DNA of 64,000 nt from Paenibacillus sp. IHBB 10380 (GCF_000949425.1 NZ_CP010976.1:3782001-3846000); one strand, 5' to 3'; shown: positions 35,268 through 45,431, counted from the first letter of the stretch. Notes: generated from the letters alone by a model not told the origin. Translations and numbers: made by a program.

Positions 35268-37532
35268 ATGGAACCTGAAATCTTATATCCTCTCATTCCA
35301 ACTAAATTACCCATCCGCTCGCGTATACAACAGCAGATTAAAACTACTTATGCTCTAGATCTTCCCTTTTGGCGAATGGCTATGGGGGGGCTATGGATAT
35401 TTAGTTGCTATATTTTCTCGCTATCAGCAATCAGTATGCCAACTGGGCTTGGTTCAACACTAGATATTATGCTGACCATCACACTCGGTACGGTGTTATT
35501 TACCTTGTCGTCCCATCTTATTGCGCTCCTGCTTACACTCATGTGGCTTCCTATTCCACGTCTGTTCACTGGTGGAGTATTATTTAACTTGATTTCTTTC
35601 TATTTGGTATTTTGGGTTCCTGGGAGTGGCATCCTTGTATCGATTATTTCCTCCATTGTTGCCACATTACTAAGTGTTCTGCTGGGTTTTTTCATAGGAA
35701 TCATACATAGCAAAAACAACTCCACACGTATCAAAATAATGATTACAATCGGCGTGTTATTAAGTCTATTCTCTGTTCAGATTATCCAAGATCCTAATCA
35801 TGTAGACCTCACGACACAACCATCACAACCCATAACACCAGCCACACAACCGATCGTATCTACGATTCCCTATACTAATCCAGCTGAACCTGGGCCTTAT
35901 CCATTTCAATATTTCACTTATGGCAGTGGATTCGATCTGCACCGTTCAGAATTCGACACGGACGTAAATCTCTTATCCTCATCTGTTAACGCTTCTGCTC
36001 ATATTAAAAAATGGTCTTTCATGCGCACTTTATTCTGGGGATTCAATCAAAATCAGTTACCTATCAATGGGAGAGTCTGGATGCCTGAGGGTGCAGGTCC
36101 TTTTCCACTCATACTCATGGTTCATGGCAATCATTTAATGGAGGATTACTCAGACGAAGGTTATGGTTATCTTGGTGAATTACTTGCCAGTAGGGGCTTC
36201 ATTACGGTATCTGTGGATGAGAATTTCTTGAATTACTCAGTGTGGTCCAACATCCCAGATAACGATATGAAAATGCGGGCTTGGGTTCTGCTCAAGCACC
36301 TTCAGCAGATCCGAACCTTTGCAGAACAAACAGATACTCCCTTCTCCGGTAAGGTTGATCTCGACAATATTGCAATGATTGGACATTCTAGAGGGGGGCA
36401 GGCCGTGGCTATGGCTGCTGATTCTACGCTCTGGTTCAATACGGATGCAGGCCTTAAAGATGATCTCCATTCTTTCGGAATTCAAGGAATCATTGCCCTA
36501 GCACCCACAGATTCAGTCGTCGACAGTAAACAAACAAAGCTTAACCATATCAGCTACATGGCGCTCCAAGGAGCAAAAGATGGAGATCTCAATGAATATT
36601 TCGGCGAACGCCATTACGCTCGTACCACTTTCAACCCTACTGATTCTGGATTCAAAACTTATCTTCACATTGCAGATGCGAACCATGCTCAATTTAATTC
36701 AACTTGGGGAGATCTTGATCTGGGTGTACCTAAGGGCCTTTTTCTCAATCAACGACAGTTAATGGAAGGAACAGATCAGAGACAAATTACTAAAGTTTAT
36801 GTCTCCGCTTTTCTAGAAACCGTTCTTCATAAGAAAGAGGACTATATGGCGTTGTTCCAAGACTATCGTTCAGGAGCGCAGTGGTTACCGAACTCTACTT
36901 ATTTCAACAAATATGAGGATGGCAAATTCGAACGACTAGCCCGATACGAAGAGGATGGAGACAAAGCGACCTTATTATATGGAGGAACAGCTGCGGCAAT
37001 CGGTCTCAACTGGTCTGAAAAAGCTTATCTTCCCAAAAACGATGCTGTCGTGCTGGAATGGAACGAGGCAATCTCCGGAGGTCGCTCCTCAGATGCGTCT
37101 TATTCCCTAGTGTGGGATAATAGCAGCTTACTCAATCGTCTAGCTAGAGCCGATGGATTATCTTTCTCTATTGCTGACCAAAGTGCAGACATGAAACAAA
37201 AACAAGGAGAGCAACCTTCTACACCCGACATTAAGGTTGCTCTACAGACGCATAACAACTTAACCGTGATTGTATCTTTATCACAATTCATGAATCTTAA
37301 GTCCCCGGATATGACTTATTTCACGAAAAGTAAATGGCTTGAGAAGCACTTCGACAGTGGTAAATACAACCTTCCAGAGCAGCCTATATTTCAAACTGTC
37401 CGACTGCCTTTTGACGCATTCCAAAAAGTTAATCCTAGCTTTAATCCTGCTAATCTCAAACGAATCACCTTTTATTTCAGTGGAGGACCTGGCAAGATCA
37501 TGCTGGATGATTTGGGGTTATATCGTGATTAA
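35268..37532 (+). CDS. Membrane-anchored alpha/beta hydrolase
   Basis: A 754-residue protein. The N-terminal ~170 residues hold about four membrane segments (MAMGGLWIFSCYIFSLSAIS, TLGTVLFTLSSHLIALLL, GVLFNLISFYLVFWVPGSG, LLSVLLGFFIGII). A hydrolase domain follows: FPLILMVHGNHLMEDYSD (oxyanion), IAMIGHSRGGQAVAMAAD (nucleophile Ser), an acid region near GAKDGDLNEYFG, and HIADANHAQF (catalytic His). The last ~200 residues look beta-rich (IMLDDLGLY). Likely an envelope lipase or esterase. The 3' end overlaps the convergent MFS gene by 35 bp. Confidence 0.8.
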   Translation: MEPEILYPLIPTKLPIRSRIQQQIKTTYALDLPFWRMAMGGLWIFSCYIFSLSAISMPTGLGSTLDIMLTITLGTVLFTLSSHLIALLLTLMWLPIPRLFTGGVLFNLISFYLVFWVPGSGILVSIISSIVATLLSVLLGFFIGIIHSKNNSTRIKIMITIGVLLSLFSVQIIQDPNHVDLTTQPSQPITPATQPIVSTIPYTNPAEPGPYPFQYFTYGSGFDLHRSEFDTDVNLLSSSVNASAHIKKWSFMRTLFWGFNQNQLPINGRVWMPEGAGPFPLILMVHGNHLMEDYSDEGYGYLGELLASRGFITVSVDENFLNYSVWSNIPDNDMKMRAWVLLKHLQQIRTFAEQTDTPFSGKVDLDNIAMIGHSRGGQAVAMAADSTLWFNTDAGLKDDLHSFGIQGIIALAPTDSVVDSKQTKLNHISYMALQGAKDGDLNEYFGERHYARTTFNPTDSGFKTYLHIADANHAQFNSTWGDLDLGVPKGLFLNQRQLMEGTDQRQITKVYVSAFLETVLHKKEDYMALFQDYRSGAQWLPNSTYFNKYEDGKFERLARYEEDGDKATLLYGGTAAAIGLNWSEKAYLPKNDAVVLEWNEAISGGRSSDASYSLVWDNSSLLNRLARADGLSFSIADQSADMKQKQGEQPSTPDIKVALQTHNNLTVIVSLSQFMNLKSPDMTYFTKSKWLEKHFDSGKYNLPEQPIFQTVRLPFDAFQKVNPSFNPANLKRITFYFSGGPGKIMLDDLGLYRD

Positions 37533-38724
37533 CCCCTCGCGAGAATTCGCGTCTTATTAATGAATTAAATTTCTCCGAAAACAAAAGCATAGCCGCAGCA
37601 CATCCTACAACATAAAATGGAAAAATACCAATCGTTAAGTGGGAAGCTAGGAATCCAAGAAGTGGAGGCACCAAGGTCGTCCCCGTAAAGGCCATAGCCA
37701 TTTGGTACCCCATGATACTCTGAGAATGCTTCCTCCCAAAACGTACTGGTGTTTCATGCAGCATACAGGGGAAAATGGGTGCTAGCCCTAATCCCATGAT
37801 AATAAAACCAGCAAGCGAGAACGCGGACGACAAAGGTAGGAGAAGAAGTACAGCACCAGCGAGAGCAATAATCTGACCTCCCCTAATGAGCATTCGATTG
37901 CTGATCTTAAGGGTAATAAAGCCAGTAATGAATCGTCCAACGGTGATTCCCCCGAAATAAAGAGAAACCCATTGGGCGGCAACTGCTGCCGGCAAATCCT
38001 TTACATTTACCAGATAGCTGCTTCCCCACAGACTTACGGTTGCTTCGACACCACTGAAAAAGAAAAAAGTTACCATAGCCAGCTTCACGCCTTTAATTTG
38101 CAATGGTTTTGCCGATTTGGAGTCACTATCCCCTACTTCTTCATAGTCTTCATTTGAAACAACATTGCTATTTTGTTCCACCCGTTTCCATAACGGAAGC
38201 GTGAAGGCAAGAATAACAACCAATACCAACTGAATGCCGGAAACCGTAAGATATCCATATCTCCAATGGTTTTGTCCTGAAATAAACTGCGCCATAATCA
38301 CAGGACCAAGCGTAGCACCTACTCCCCAGAAACAATGCAGCCAACTCATGTGATGCGCCTTGTAATTCGCAGCAACGTAATTGTTGAGTCCCGCATCTAC
38401 GGAACCACCTCCGAGTCCAAGCGGGATTGCAAATAGAATTAACCACACAAGTGAGGGAGCAAAAGCGAAACCTAATAAAGCACCAGCGGTCATCATGCAG
38501 CTCACCAATGTAACTTTGCCCGTTCCAAATCGTTTAAGTACCGCTCCACTTGCCAAACTGGATATAATCGTCCCGCCTGAGATGACCATAAAAAGCAAAC
38601 CAGCGGTCTCCAGCGGTGCTTCAAATTCCAAGCGCATTACCGGCCACCCCGCACCCAGCAATGAATCGGGCAATCCCAAACTGATAAATGCTAAATAGAT
38701 AATAATTAAAAAGAAAGTAGCCAT
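37498..38724 (-). CDS. Major facilitator superfamily transporter
   Basis: A 408-residue, 12-segment transporter. SGAVLKRFGTGKVT matches the loop-2 signature (G-x-L-x-D-R/G-x-x-R/K) in degenerate form, and FIAGLITL-type repeats appear in the second half (GRFITGFITLKISNRMLIRG). The nearest type is the FucP-like sugar/H+ symporter group. It is seven bases downstream of the ROK regulator gene on the same strand, so substrate is probably a sugar. Its last 11 codons overlap the convergent hydrolase gene. Confidence 0.85.
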   Translation of the reverse strand: MATFFLIIIYLAFISLGLPDSLLGAGWPVMRLEFEAPLETAGLLFMVISGGTIISSLASGAVLKRFGTGKVTLVSCMMTAGALLGFAFAPSLVWLILFAIPLGLGGGSVDAGLNNYVAANYKAHHMSWLHCFWGVGATLGPVIMAQFISGQNHWRYGYLTVSGIQLVLVVILAFTLPLWKRVEQNSNVVSNEDYEEVGDSDSKSAKPLQIKGVKLAMVTFFFFSGVEATVSLWGSSYLVNVKDLPAAVAAQWVSLYFGGITVGRFITGFITLKISNRMLIRGGQIIALAGAVLLLLPLSSAFSLAGFIIMGLGLAPIFPCMLHETPVRFGRKHSQSIMGYQMAMAFTGTTLVPPLLGFLASHLTIGIFPFYVVGCAAAMLLFSEKFNSLIRREFSRGVNHDITPNHPA

Positions 38725-38730
38725 AAATGT

Positions 38731-39783
38731 TCACCCATTCTCCTCGTTGATGTGAATGCTTGTTGCCGAAACCATGAGGTCAAGTCCAAGGCTCTGTAAT
38801 CCATATAAATAATCTTGCATCCAGTTACTTATTGTAAGTTCTGGCAGATGCTCGTCGGGAATATAAGTGGCACTCCTGTTGGCAATTTGATTGATAGTGG
38901 ATTCGTCCACTTCATCTGAATTAAAAATAATGGAGTGAGGGTTAAGCATGGCGGTAAATGTCGCTACCATCCGACTAATGGAATCAATCTCCTTTTCCTT
39001 CTGAAGATTGGTTTTGTCTAATTCTGTTCTATCCTTTAATGCTTCCCCAAAATTTCGGTCATCGTACTGGGGAACGAATCCAATCTCCCCTGAAAAAAAT
39101 GTGTTTCCTCGTATTACATCACCATTGACGATAATACCCGCACCGGGACCATTTTGCCCAAGATACAAATAGATTAATGACGGATTGTTTTCAATTTTGT
39201 TGTTATTGCTATATCCGAGAACCGCCGCATTCATATCGTTCTCTACGACAACAGGAATGGAAAAACGCTTCTCAAAGTATCCTTTCAAATCAAAATGACG
39301 AAACTGCTCATAGTTATGTATATAAATGATTCGACCATTCTTGACCGAGCCCGGTACGCCGATTGCGATTGAACGGATCTTAGGATATTTCTCTATAATT
39401 TTCTCAATATGCTTTGTAACGCTTGGCGCATCCTCCATTAATGCACTTGCTGTTTTACCCTGTTCTTTTAATTCTCCCAAACAATTAAAAACGGTATAAT
39501 TCGTTTCATTTTTCTCTAAAAAAATAGCTAAACCCAACATACATTCGGGATTGTACCTATATCTTTTTGCCCGCCTACCACCGCTTGAATCATCCATACC
39601 CGATAAAATAACTTCACCGATTGTTTCCATTTCAGATAAAAACTTGCTAATAGTTGGGAAACTGATTCCTAGCTTTTGACTAAGTTCAACTTTCGTTGAA
39701 CTTCCAAGTTCTAAAAGAAGGGTACGTATACTTTGGAGGATGGCTTTTTTCATATCTTTAGAATTTGTGAATAGATCATTCAT
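38731..39783 (-). CDS. ROK-family transcriptional regulator (NagC/XylR type)
   Basis: A 350-residue regulator: N-terminal winged HTH (STKVELSQKLGISFPTISKF) and a ROK domain (AIGVPGSVKNGRII, VVVENDMNAAVLGYSNNN, IYLYLGQNGPGAGIIVNGDV). The ROK cysteine zinc motif (CxCGxxGC) is absent, seen in its place is GEIGFVPQYDDRN. ATG 39783 has GATGAGGTGA eight bases upstream; the frame extends 12 codons further without support. It probably senses the sugar carried by the MFS transporter downstream. Confidence 0.88.
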   Translation of the reverse strand: MNDLFTNSKDMKKAILQSIRTLLLELGSSTKVELSQKLGISFPTISKFLSEMETIGEVILSGMDDSSGGRRAKRYRYNPECMLGLAIFLEKNETNYTVFNCLGELKEQGKTASALMEDAPSVTKHIEKIIEKYPKIRSIAIGVPGSVKNGRIIYIHNYEQFRHFDLKGYFEKRFSIPVVVENDMNAAVLGYSNNNKIENNPSLIYLYLGQNGPGAGIIVNGDVIRGNTFFSGEIGFVPQYDDRNFGEALKDRTELDKTNLQKEKEIDSISRMVATFTAMLNPHSIIFNSDEVDESTINQIANRSATYIPDEHLPELTISNWMQDYLYGLQSLGLDLMVSATSIHINEENG

Positions 39784-39982
39784 AAGTATCATCACCTCAT
39801 CCAGTAACTTATTTAACACGTTTAATATGTTATCAAGATAATACCAGAAACTAATTTTATAAGCAATGAAGAGAAATCTGTCATTTTATCCAAGACAGCC
39901 TCTGCGCCCAAGGCCTTGAAAATGTAACCTTGAACACTAAGAACCTAACTTCCCAATAGTTATTAACCACATCACATGCAAC

Positions 39983-40031
39983 AAAAAAAGAACAGATCAC
40001 GTTCCGCCCAAAGGAGGTCATGGTCTGTTCT
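39983..40031 (-). terminator. Terminator of the PTS operon
   Basis: AGAACAGAT...ATCTGTTCT-type stem (9 bp, one bulge) with a loop containing a CCTCC/GGAGG-like pair, followed on the minus strand by TTTTTTT. It lies 35 bases after the EIIC stop. Confidence 0.75.
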
Positions 40032-40065
40032 ATCGTGTTGTGTTAGGTCATAGCTTGTGATATTT

Positions 40066-41337
40066 CTATTGTGCTAATCCAAAAAACCTCATAATACTCA
40101 AGATCAATATTCCAACTACTCCAAAGTCTGAATCACCAAATGTGACACCCTCAAATCCGATATTCCCCAATAAAACTAATAATATCGCCGGGATGAAACT
40201 AATGATAAGTCCATTAGCAAAGGATCCTAGTACAGCTCCACGTCGACCCCCCGTACTATTTCCGAATACCCCTGCGGCTGCCCCCGTAAAGAAATGGGGT
40301 ACTAGACCTGGAACGATTACTTTCAACCCTACTAAAGGAAGAATAAACATCGATAAAAGCCCCGCTATAAAGCTAACTAGAAATCCGATAATCACGGCAT
40401 TCGGTGCAAATGGGAAGACCGTTGGAACATCTAACGCCGGCTTCGTATTAGGTGCGATTTTCTCAGCAATTCCCTTAAATGCAGGCACAATTTCGGCAAT
40501 TAACATACGTACGCCAGCGAGAATAATGTATACCCCTGCGGCAAATGTGATCGCTTGCATTAATGAGAATACAATATAATTGGAGCCGCCTGAGAGCTCT
40601 GATTCAATATATCCTTGGCCCGCAAACAAAGCTACAATAACAAAGAATATGGCCATAGTCAGTGAGACTGCTACGGACGTATCTCGTAAAAACCCAAGAG
40701 ATTTAGGAACTTTAATCTGTTCTGTTGTTTTTTCCTTATTACCAAACCATTTCCCAACATTTGCAGAAACAAAGTATCCCAATGTACCAAAGTGCCCAAT
40801 GGCGAAGTCATCGCTTCCTGTGATTTGTCGTACATAGGGTTGTAGCATCGCAGGGAAAATGACCATACATAACCCCAAGATGATAGAACCAACTAGGATA
40901 AGGGGAAATCCACTTAGTCCTCCCACAGATAATGTAACAGCAATTAAGCAAGCCATAAATAAGGTATGGTGACCTGTTAAAAAGATATATTTAAACCGAG
41001 TATATCGAGCAAGTATGATGTTAACAACCATCCCGAACACCATTATAAGTGCCGTTGAGGTTCCAAACTTACTTTGTGCAGCAGCTACAATCGCTTCATT
41101 ATTTGGAATAACACCTGTAACATGAAAGGCATGATCAAACACTTTACTAAATATATCAAGAGCGCCAATCAGAACCGTTGCACCAGCGCCGATAATCACA
41201 AAGCCCATTATCGTCTTTAACGTACCCGATACAATATCTGTAGTGGATTTACGCTGTAATACTAATCCTATCAGAGCAAAGAGACCAACTAAAATGGAAG
41301 GTGTACCTAGAATATCCTTCATAATGAGGTCTAACAT
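40066..41337 (-). CDS. ulaA: PTS EIIC, ascorbate type (UlaA/SgaT)
   Basis: A 423-residue membrane permease of the ascorbate PTS family, about 11 membrane segments. Typical stretches: DILGTPSILVGLFALIGLV, TLKTIMGFVIIGAGATVL, ARYTRFKYIFLTGHHTLFMA, and HFFTGAAAGVFGNSTGGRRG. It transports and, with EIIA/EIIB, phosphorylates L-ascorbate or a similar compound. The gene follows EIIB by 27 bases. No ascorbate-catabolic genes (ulaDEF, ulaG) lie in the window, so the substrate is uncertain. Confidence 0.9.
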   Translation of the reverse strand: MLDLIMKDILGTPSILVGLFALIGLVLQRKSTTDIVSGTLKTIMGFVIIGAGATVLIGALDIFSKVFDHAFHVTGVIPNNEAIVAAAQSKFGTSTALIMVFGMVVNIILARYTRFKYIFLTGHHTLFMACLIAVTLSVGGLSGFPLILVGSIILGLCMVIFPAMLQPYVRQITGSDDFAIGHFGTLGYFVSANVGKWFGNKEKTTEQIKVPKSLGFLRDTSVAVSLTMAIFFVIVALFAGQGYIESELSGGSNYIVFSLMQAITFAAGVYIILAGVRMLIAEIVPAFKGIAEKIAPNTKPALDVPTVFPFAPNAVIIGFLVSFIAGLLSMFILPLVGLKVIVPGLVPHFFTGAAAGVFGNSTGGRRGAVLGSFANGLIISFIPAILLVLLGNIGFEGVTFGDSDFGVVGILILSIMRFFGLAQ

Positions 41338-41364
41338 AACTTAATCCCCCTTTTCTAATGTACT

Positions 41365-41631
41365 TTATACTAAGTGTGGCTCTAATTTAGAGGTAATTTC
41401 CGGGATGCTCATCATATTTTCCAAAGTAACAATAATACGACTTCCATCATCCAGCTGATTTACAATATCCGCAGCTCCAATGAAAATATCTGCTTGCACC
41501 GTTTTAGCTGATGCTAAATCCGTATGATCTACCTCTGCCGTCTTCCCCATTTGTGTTAACGCTTTCTTCACATTGATCTCCATAATAAAACTGCTTCCTA
41601 ATCCATTTCCACAAACAACCATGATCTTCAT
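41365..41631 (-). CDS. ulaB: PTS EIIB, ascorbate type (UlaB)
   Basis: An 88-residue EIIB. The phosphocysteine loop is MVVCGNGLGSSFI (Cys8), followed by ADIFIGAADIV and the C-terminal helix. Its start overlaps the stop of the upstream regulator gene (ATGA), so translation is probably coupled. Confidence 0.92.
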   Translation of the reverse strand: MKIMVVCGNGLGSSFIMEINVKKALTQMGKTAEVDHTDLASAKTVQADIFIGAADIVNQLDDGSRIIVTLENMMSIPEITSKLEPHLV

Positions 41632-43694
41632 ATTGTTTCCTCCTTCGAATATTTATGAATATAATCTAATATCACTGATTTACCTGAACTCTGTAAAATA
41701 TCCTCAATGTTTGAGGGTTCACTTAGTATCTCTGATAACTGAACTAACGCACGCAAATGCGATTCACGATCAGCGGCAGCCAATACAATAATAAGTCGAA
41801 CAGGCTTATCTGGTGAGAATGCTACGGCTTCATCTAGTCTTAAAAGGCTCATAGATAAAGAACGTACCCCCTGTTGAGGGCGTGCATGAGGAATGGCTAC
41901 CCCTGGTGTAAGAACGACGTATGGTCCATTCGTTTCAATCGATTCAATCATGGCCTCTACATATCTTTCTTCTATCGTTCCTAATTCTAATAAAGGCTGC
42001 GATGCGACTCGAATAGCTTCTCTCCAATCAGAAACACGGGCTTGAAGTTGAATGGTCTGCGATGTTAACAATTGTTCTAACACTGGTTTTTCTGCCCCCT
42101 CCAATGAATGTTTGTTTATTTTTTGTGTATGAGTATAGATATGTGATTGAAGGGCCTTCTCAAGTTGATCTGGCTCATGAACTGTAGCGTACTGAGAAAT
42201 AACTTTTAACAAAGACGAAACATCCAAGTTCTGCGTTGTAAATCCATACAACTCTTGCATAACTTGCTGACGTAGCTTTTGCTTATCCTGCATTTCTAAA
42301 ATGGGTGGCACTACAAATAATGCTGCTTTGGTTCTGAGGTACACAGTTGAGAACACAATATCATAGGATAACGGATAATTGGCCGCATCCCGAACTGATA
42401 AAGAATCTAAGAATAAAATATCTGGAAATAACTCCCGTAAGGTATAGACTAAGATACTACTAATACCAACCCCGTTCGGGCAGACAACAATAGCTCTCTT
42501 TCGATCATCCAGTCTAGTTCCTTGTCTTCGAAGCCATCCTCCAAAATGAATGGTGAAATATGCGACCTCATCGTCTGGAACAGAATAATTTATCACTTGT
42601 TCCATGGGCCGCAAAGATTTCTTCGTGAGATGGTATAACTCGGGATACACCCTTTGAATCTGCTCAGTCATTGTGTTTTTAAGAGAAATACGATACCTCA
42701 TGCGGTAATAAGCGGGTCTAAAATGAACATATAGCTGTTGATACAAGAGTACCTTCTCATGCAAGATTATGCACGCTAACCTCTCAAACTCTTCCACAAT
42801 TTCTCGCAAGAGCTCTTGAATGACATCATCGTCTTGCAAAGGGGATACATCTCTTGTCCGATTCATGCTTAATAGATGTAACGTTGCATACAAGCATTCC
42901 GTTTGATTCCAATCCGATTGAAATGCATCGGTTAACGTCATTTGCTCGACCAGCTTATATTCTTTAGTAGAAGTCAATTCACCCCAGCTATGAATAGAGT
43001 GTAAAACTTCTCCCTTTTCAATGAGTTGTTCTGTACATAAAAACAGATAGGTCAATTCTTGTAGTCGTTCATCGGTAAACGTAAAGTCCAGTTGCCTTTC
43101 AATCTGTTCCAATTGCAAGTGTATAGATTGAATCTGTTCTTCTCGATCTCCCCAAATACATTTAATGATGAGATTATTTGTACTACTATGCAATACATCA
43201 TGAACGAGTTGTTCTACGACGTATCGCTTTATATTAGTATCACCTTTTATCAAATAACCATTCAGTTTAGAATATTGGATTTGAAGTTGTTGTAATTGCG
43301 CCTTTTCCTTAAGTCGTTGCAGATCTTTCAATACCGTATTGCGAGAAACTCCTGTGATGTATTGAAAGTGATACACAGACAGCGACTCCTGATTGAGTAA
43401 AAGCATTAGATAAAAGACCTTTTCTCGATCCACCTCGGAAAAGACATAAGTACGTTTATTCAGCTTTATCTGCAAATCCTCATCTCGAATTTTATCAGAC
43501 AAATAATATCCAACTTTTCGATCATAACCTATAGGTTGATATCCATGGGATGTAAGCCAATTATTAGCTTTTTCTGTGCTATATTGCAGTTGTCTTCGAG
43601 TTAGCCCGGTTAGTGCTTCAAGTTCATCCATCTTCAGAACGGATGATTGTTGTAATAGTTGTAGTAAGTTAGCACTCCGTTCATCTAAAAACAT
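41628..43694 (-). CDS. PTS-regulated transcriptional activator with EIIB- and EIIA-like domains
   Basis: A 688-residue BglG/ManR-type regulator. Order: two HTH domains (LDELEALTGLTRRQLQYSTE, YITGVSRNTVLKDLQRL), two PRD domains (around 190-400; histidines in IIKCIWGDREE region and VAYFTIHFGGWLRR), a GatB-like EIIB domain (AIVVCPNGVGISSILVY) and a C-terminal EIIA domain (VLTPGVAIPHARPQQGV, phosphorylated His). The EIIA here may also serve the EIIB/EIIC pair, because no separate EIIA gene is present. First gene of the operon. Confidence 0.9.
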   Translation of the reverse strand: MFLDERSANLLQLLQQSSVLKMDELEALTGLTRRQLQYSTEKANNWLTSHGYQPIGYDRKVGYYLSDKIRDEDLQIKLNKRTYVFSEVDREKVFYLMLLLNQESLSVYHFQYITGVSRNTVLKDLQRLKEKAQLQQLQIQYSKLNGYLIKGDTNIKRYVVEQLVHDVLHSSTNNLIIKCIWGDREEQIQSIHLQLEQIERQLDFTFTDERLQELTYLFLCTEQLIEKGEVLHSIHSWGELTSTKEYKLVEQMTLTDAFQSDWNQTECLYATLHLLSMNRTRDVSPLQDDDVIQELLREIVEEFERLACIILHEKVLLYQQLYVHFRPAYYRMRYRISLKNTMTEQIQRVYPELYHLTKKSLRPMEQVINYSVPDDEVAYFTIHFGGWLRRQGTRLDDRKRAIVVCPNGVGISSILVYTLRELFPDILFLDSLSVRDAANYPLSYDIVFSTVYLRTKAALFVVPPILEMQDKQKLRQQVMQELYGFTTQNLDVSSLLKVISQYATVHEPDQLEKALQSHIYTHTQKINKHSLEGAEKPVLEQLLTSQTIQLQARVSDWREAIRVASQPLLELGTIEERYVEAMIESIETNGPYVVLTPGVAIPHARPQQGVRSLSMSLLRLDEAVAFSPDKPVRLIIVLAAADRESHLRALVQLSEILSEPSNIEDILQSSGKSVILDYIHKYSKEETI

Positions 43695-44196
43695 CCGTTT
43701 GTCCTCCCCTGTCTATACAATACAGCACACTTTGCGAGAACAGTATTGTATTTGGGTCCCTATATTGTTGAACCGTCTGCACATCAATATACTCTATATG
43801 TTGTAATCATGAATTGTATTCTTTTACTAGTGCCCCATTTAAGGTGAAAGTATGATTGCTTGCACACAAGAAGAAACGGTTTCGCCGTCCTAAAAGGGAG
43901 GGTAACCGTTTCTCGTAGTAAAATTTTACTATAGTATCCGTTAGCTCAACATCAATGCGATTAATGTTTATTTTACCATGTAGTAGCATACTTTTTACGA
44001 TATTTGATATTTTCTTCAGATTCGATCAATTGCAAAGCTATTTGCTTACAATGATATCGTACCGAATCAATGTATAATTCTTCTCATTGGAGCATGTCAC
44101 CTTCCATAACTTTGAAAAATCATTGAGAATTCGACGCGGATGCATCGGGCCGCGCCGTCAAATAAGCTATTCATTAGCGTTGTTCGCATATTGATG
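43695..44196. other. Intergenic stretch carrying a dispersed hairpin
   Basis: About 500 bases upstream of the PTS regulator and downstream of the glycosyltransferase. It contains repeat copy 2 (43873-43919) and AT-rich sequence. The 60-codon minus-strand frame at 43807 spans the hairpin and is not a gene. Confidence 0.5.
43873..43919. repeat. 46-bp dispersed hairpin repeat, copy 2
   Basis: GAAACGGTTTCGCCGTCCTA-AAAGGGAGGGTAACCGTTTCTCGTAG: same outer arms and tail as 1323-1368, with differences inside the stem. Both copies are also preceded by CAAGAAG. Confidence 0.7.
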
Positions 44197-45255
44197 CTAC
44201 CACAGATTAAGCGCCTTTTTTAAGAAACCGCTTCCTCCCTTTATCGACAAAAAGAGGCGTAGCCAGAGCAGAAAATTAAAAATCGTCACTTTGCTCTTCA
44301 AGGATGAGCGGCAATAACTTAGCGCCTTCCCTCTGTCCAGTCTATTAATATAGCTTAAGGTGAAATATTTACTAGCTATACCTATATCAATATTTTGCAG
44401 GCATCTCCTCTTGCTCTTCAAGTTATTCGCATGCTCCACCCTATTTCTTATAAGTGTCCTTACTTGAATAGACTTATGTGCTAGCGCCTCCAACTTCTCC
44501 ATAACTTCCCTGTTCGTATGCAGCATATCGGGATCAAGCTGCCATCTGTTGCAGAAGAAATAAAGGCTGTCCGGCGATTGATTATATATAGAATGTGGTT
44601 TCGTAATTAACGCAATCTTACAACGATCGAAAAACTGAATCAAAAAGGTAGTGTCCTCGCCAAGATACAACTCCTCATTAAAGAGTCTGAAGGTCTGGAG
44701 CAATTCTCTCTTAAATAACATCGTATTTAATTGAAAGAAGTTTCTAGTATGCAACAGAAATTGCTCGAATAATCCCTCATCAAATAGGATCGCGTCAGGA
44801 TGGAATGTATTGATCTCTCTCATCTTGCTTATAAGCTGCTGCTCCACTTTATTATCAAAATTATGTACAGTCTCAGGACCATGCTTCTCCACCCACAATG
44901 CAAAGCTGATATCAGCTTTGGTTCGATGAAGCACATCTAAGCTATCCTGAAGATGATACTTGTACCATTGGTCATCAGAATCAAGAAAGGATAGCAGCTC
45001 CCCCTTCGCATTTAACATCCCGAAGTTTCTCGCTCCACCAGGCCCTTTGGATCTATCATTAACTACATAATTGATTCTGGCGTCTTGTCGCACAAATTGC
45101 TCCACAACTTCCTTTGTGTTATCTGTGCTGCGATCATCAACGACAATTAACTCCCAATGCGTATAGGTCTGCTCGAGAATCGACTGGATCGATGCTGAAA
45201 TTACGTTCGCTCTGTTATATGTAGGCATCACAATACTAATTAAAGGCTGGTTCAT
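44197..45255 (-). CDS. Glycosyltransferase family 2 protein
   Basis: A 352-residue GT-A fold transferase. ISIVMPTYNRANVISASIQS opens the domain; ELIVVDDRSTDNTKEVV binds the nucleotide; LLSFLDSDDQWYKYHL carries the DxD-type metal site; GEDTTFLIQFFDR is the catalytic ED motif. It probably adds sugars to a cell-surface polymer. ATG 45255 has AGAGGAG six bases upstream; the frame extends 52 codons further without support. No other polysaccharide genes are adjacent. Confidence 0.88.
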   Translation of the reverse strand: MNQPLISIVMPTYNRANVISASIQSILEQTYTHWELIVVDDRSTDNTKEVVEQFVRQDARINYVVNDRSKGPGGARNFGMLNAKGELLSFLDSDDQWYKYHLQDSLDVLHRTKADISFALWVEKHGPETVHNFDNKVEQQLISKMREINTFHPDAILFDEGLFEQFLLHTRNFFQLNTMLFKRELLQTFRLFNEELYLGEDTTFLIQFFDRCKIALITKPHSIYNQSPDSLYFFCNRWQLDPDMLHTNREVMEKLEALAHKSIQVRTLIRNRVEHANNLKSKRRCLQNIDIGIASKYFTLSYINRLDRGKALSYCRSSLKSKVTIFNFLLWLRLFLSIKGGSGFLKKALNLW

Positions 45256-45431
45256 CAATTTCTCCTCTCTATTCGTAGCCCGCGTAACGGCATGTCCACG
45301 AAAATTTCGTGCGTGGGCGGTTGATAGATTCATATAAAGGTTCAAAGTTAGTTTAGTATTCACCTTTTTACAAGTCAAGGAATAACTGGAAATCAGATTG
45401 TGAGATTTCAAAATTTACATTCGACTAGTTC

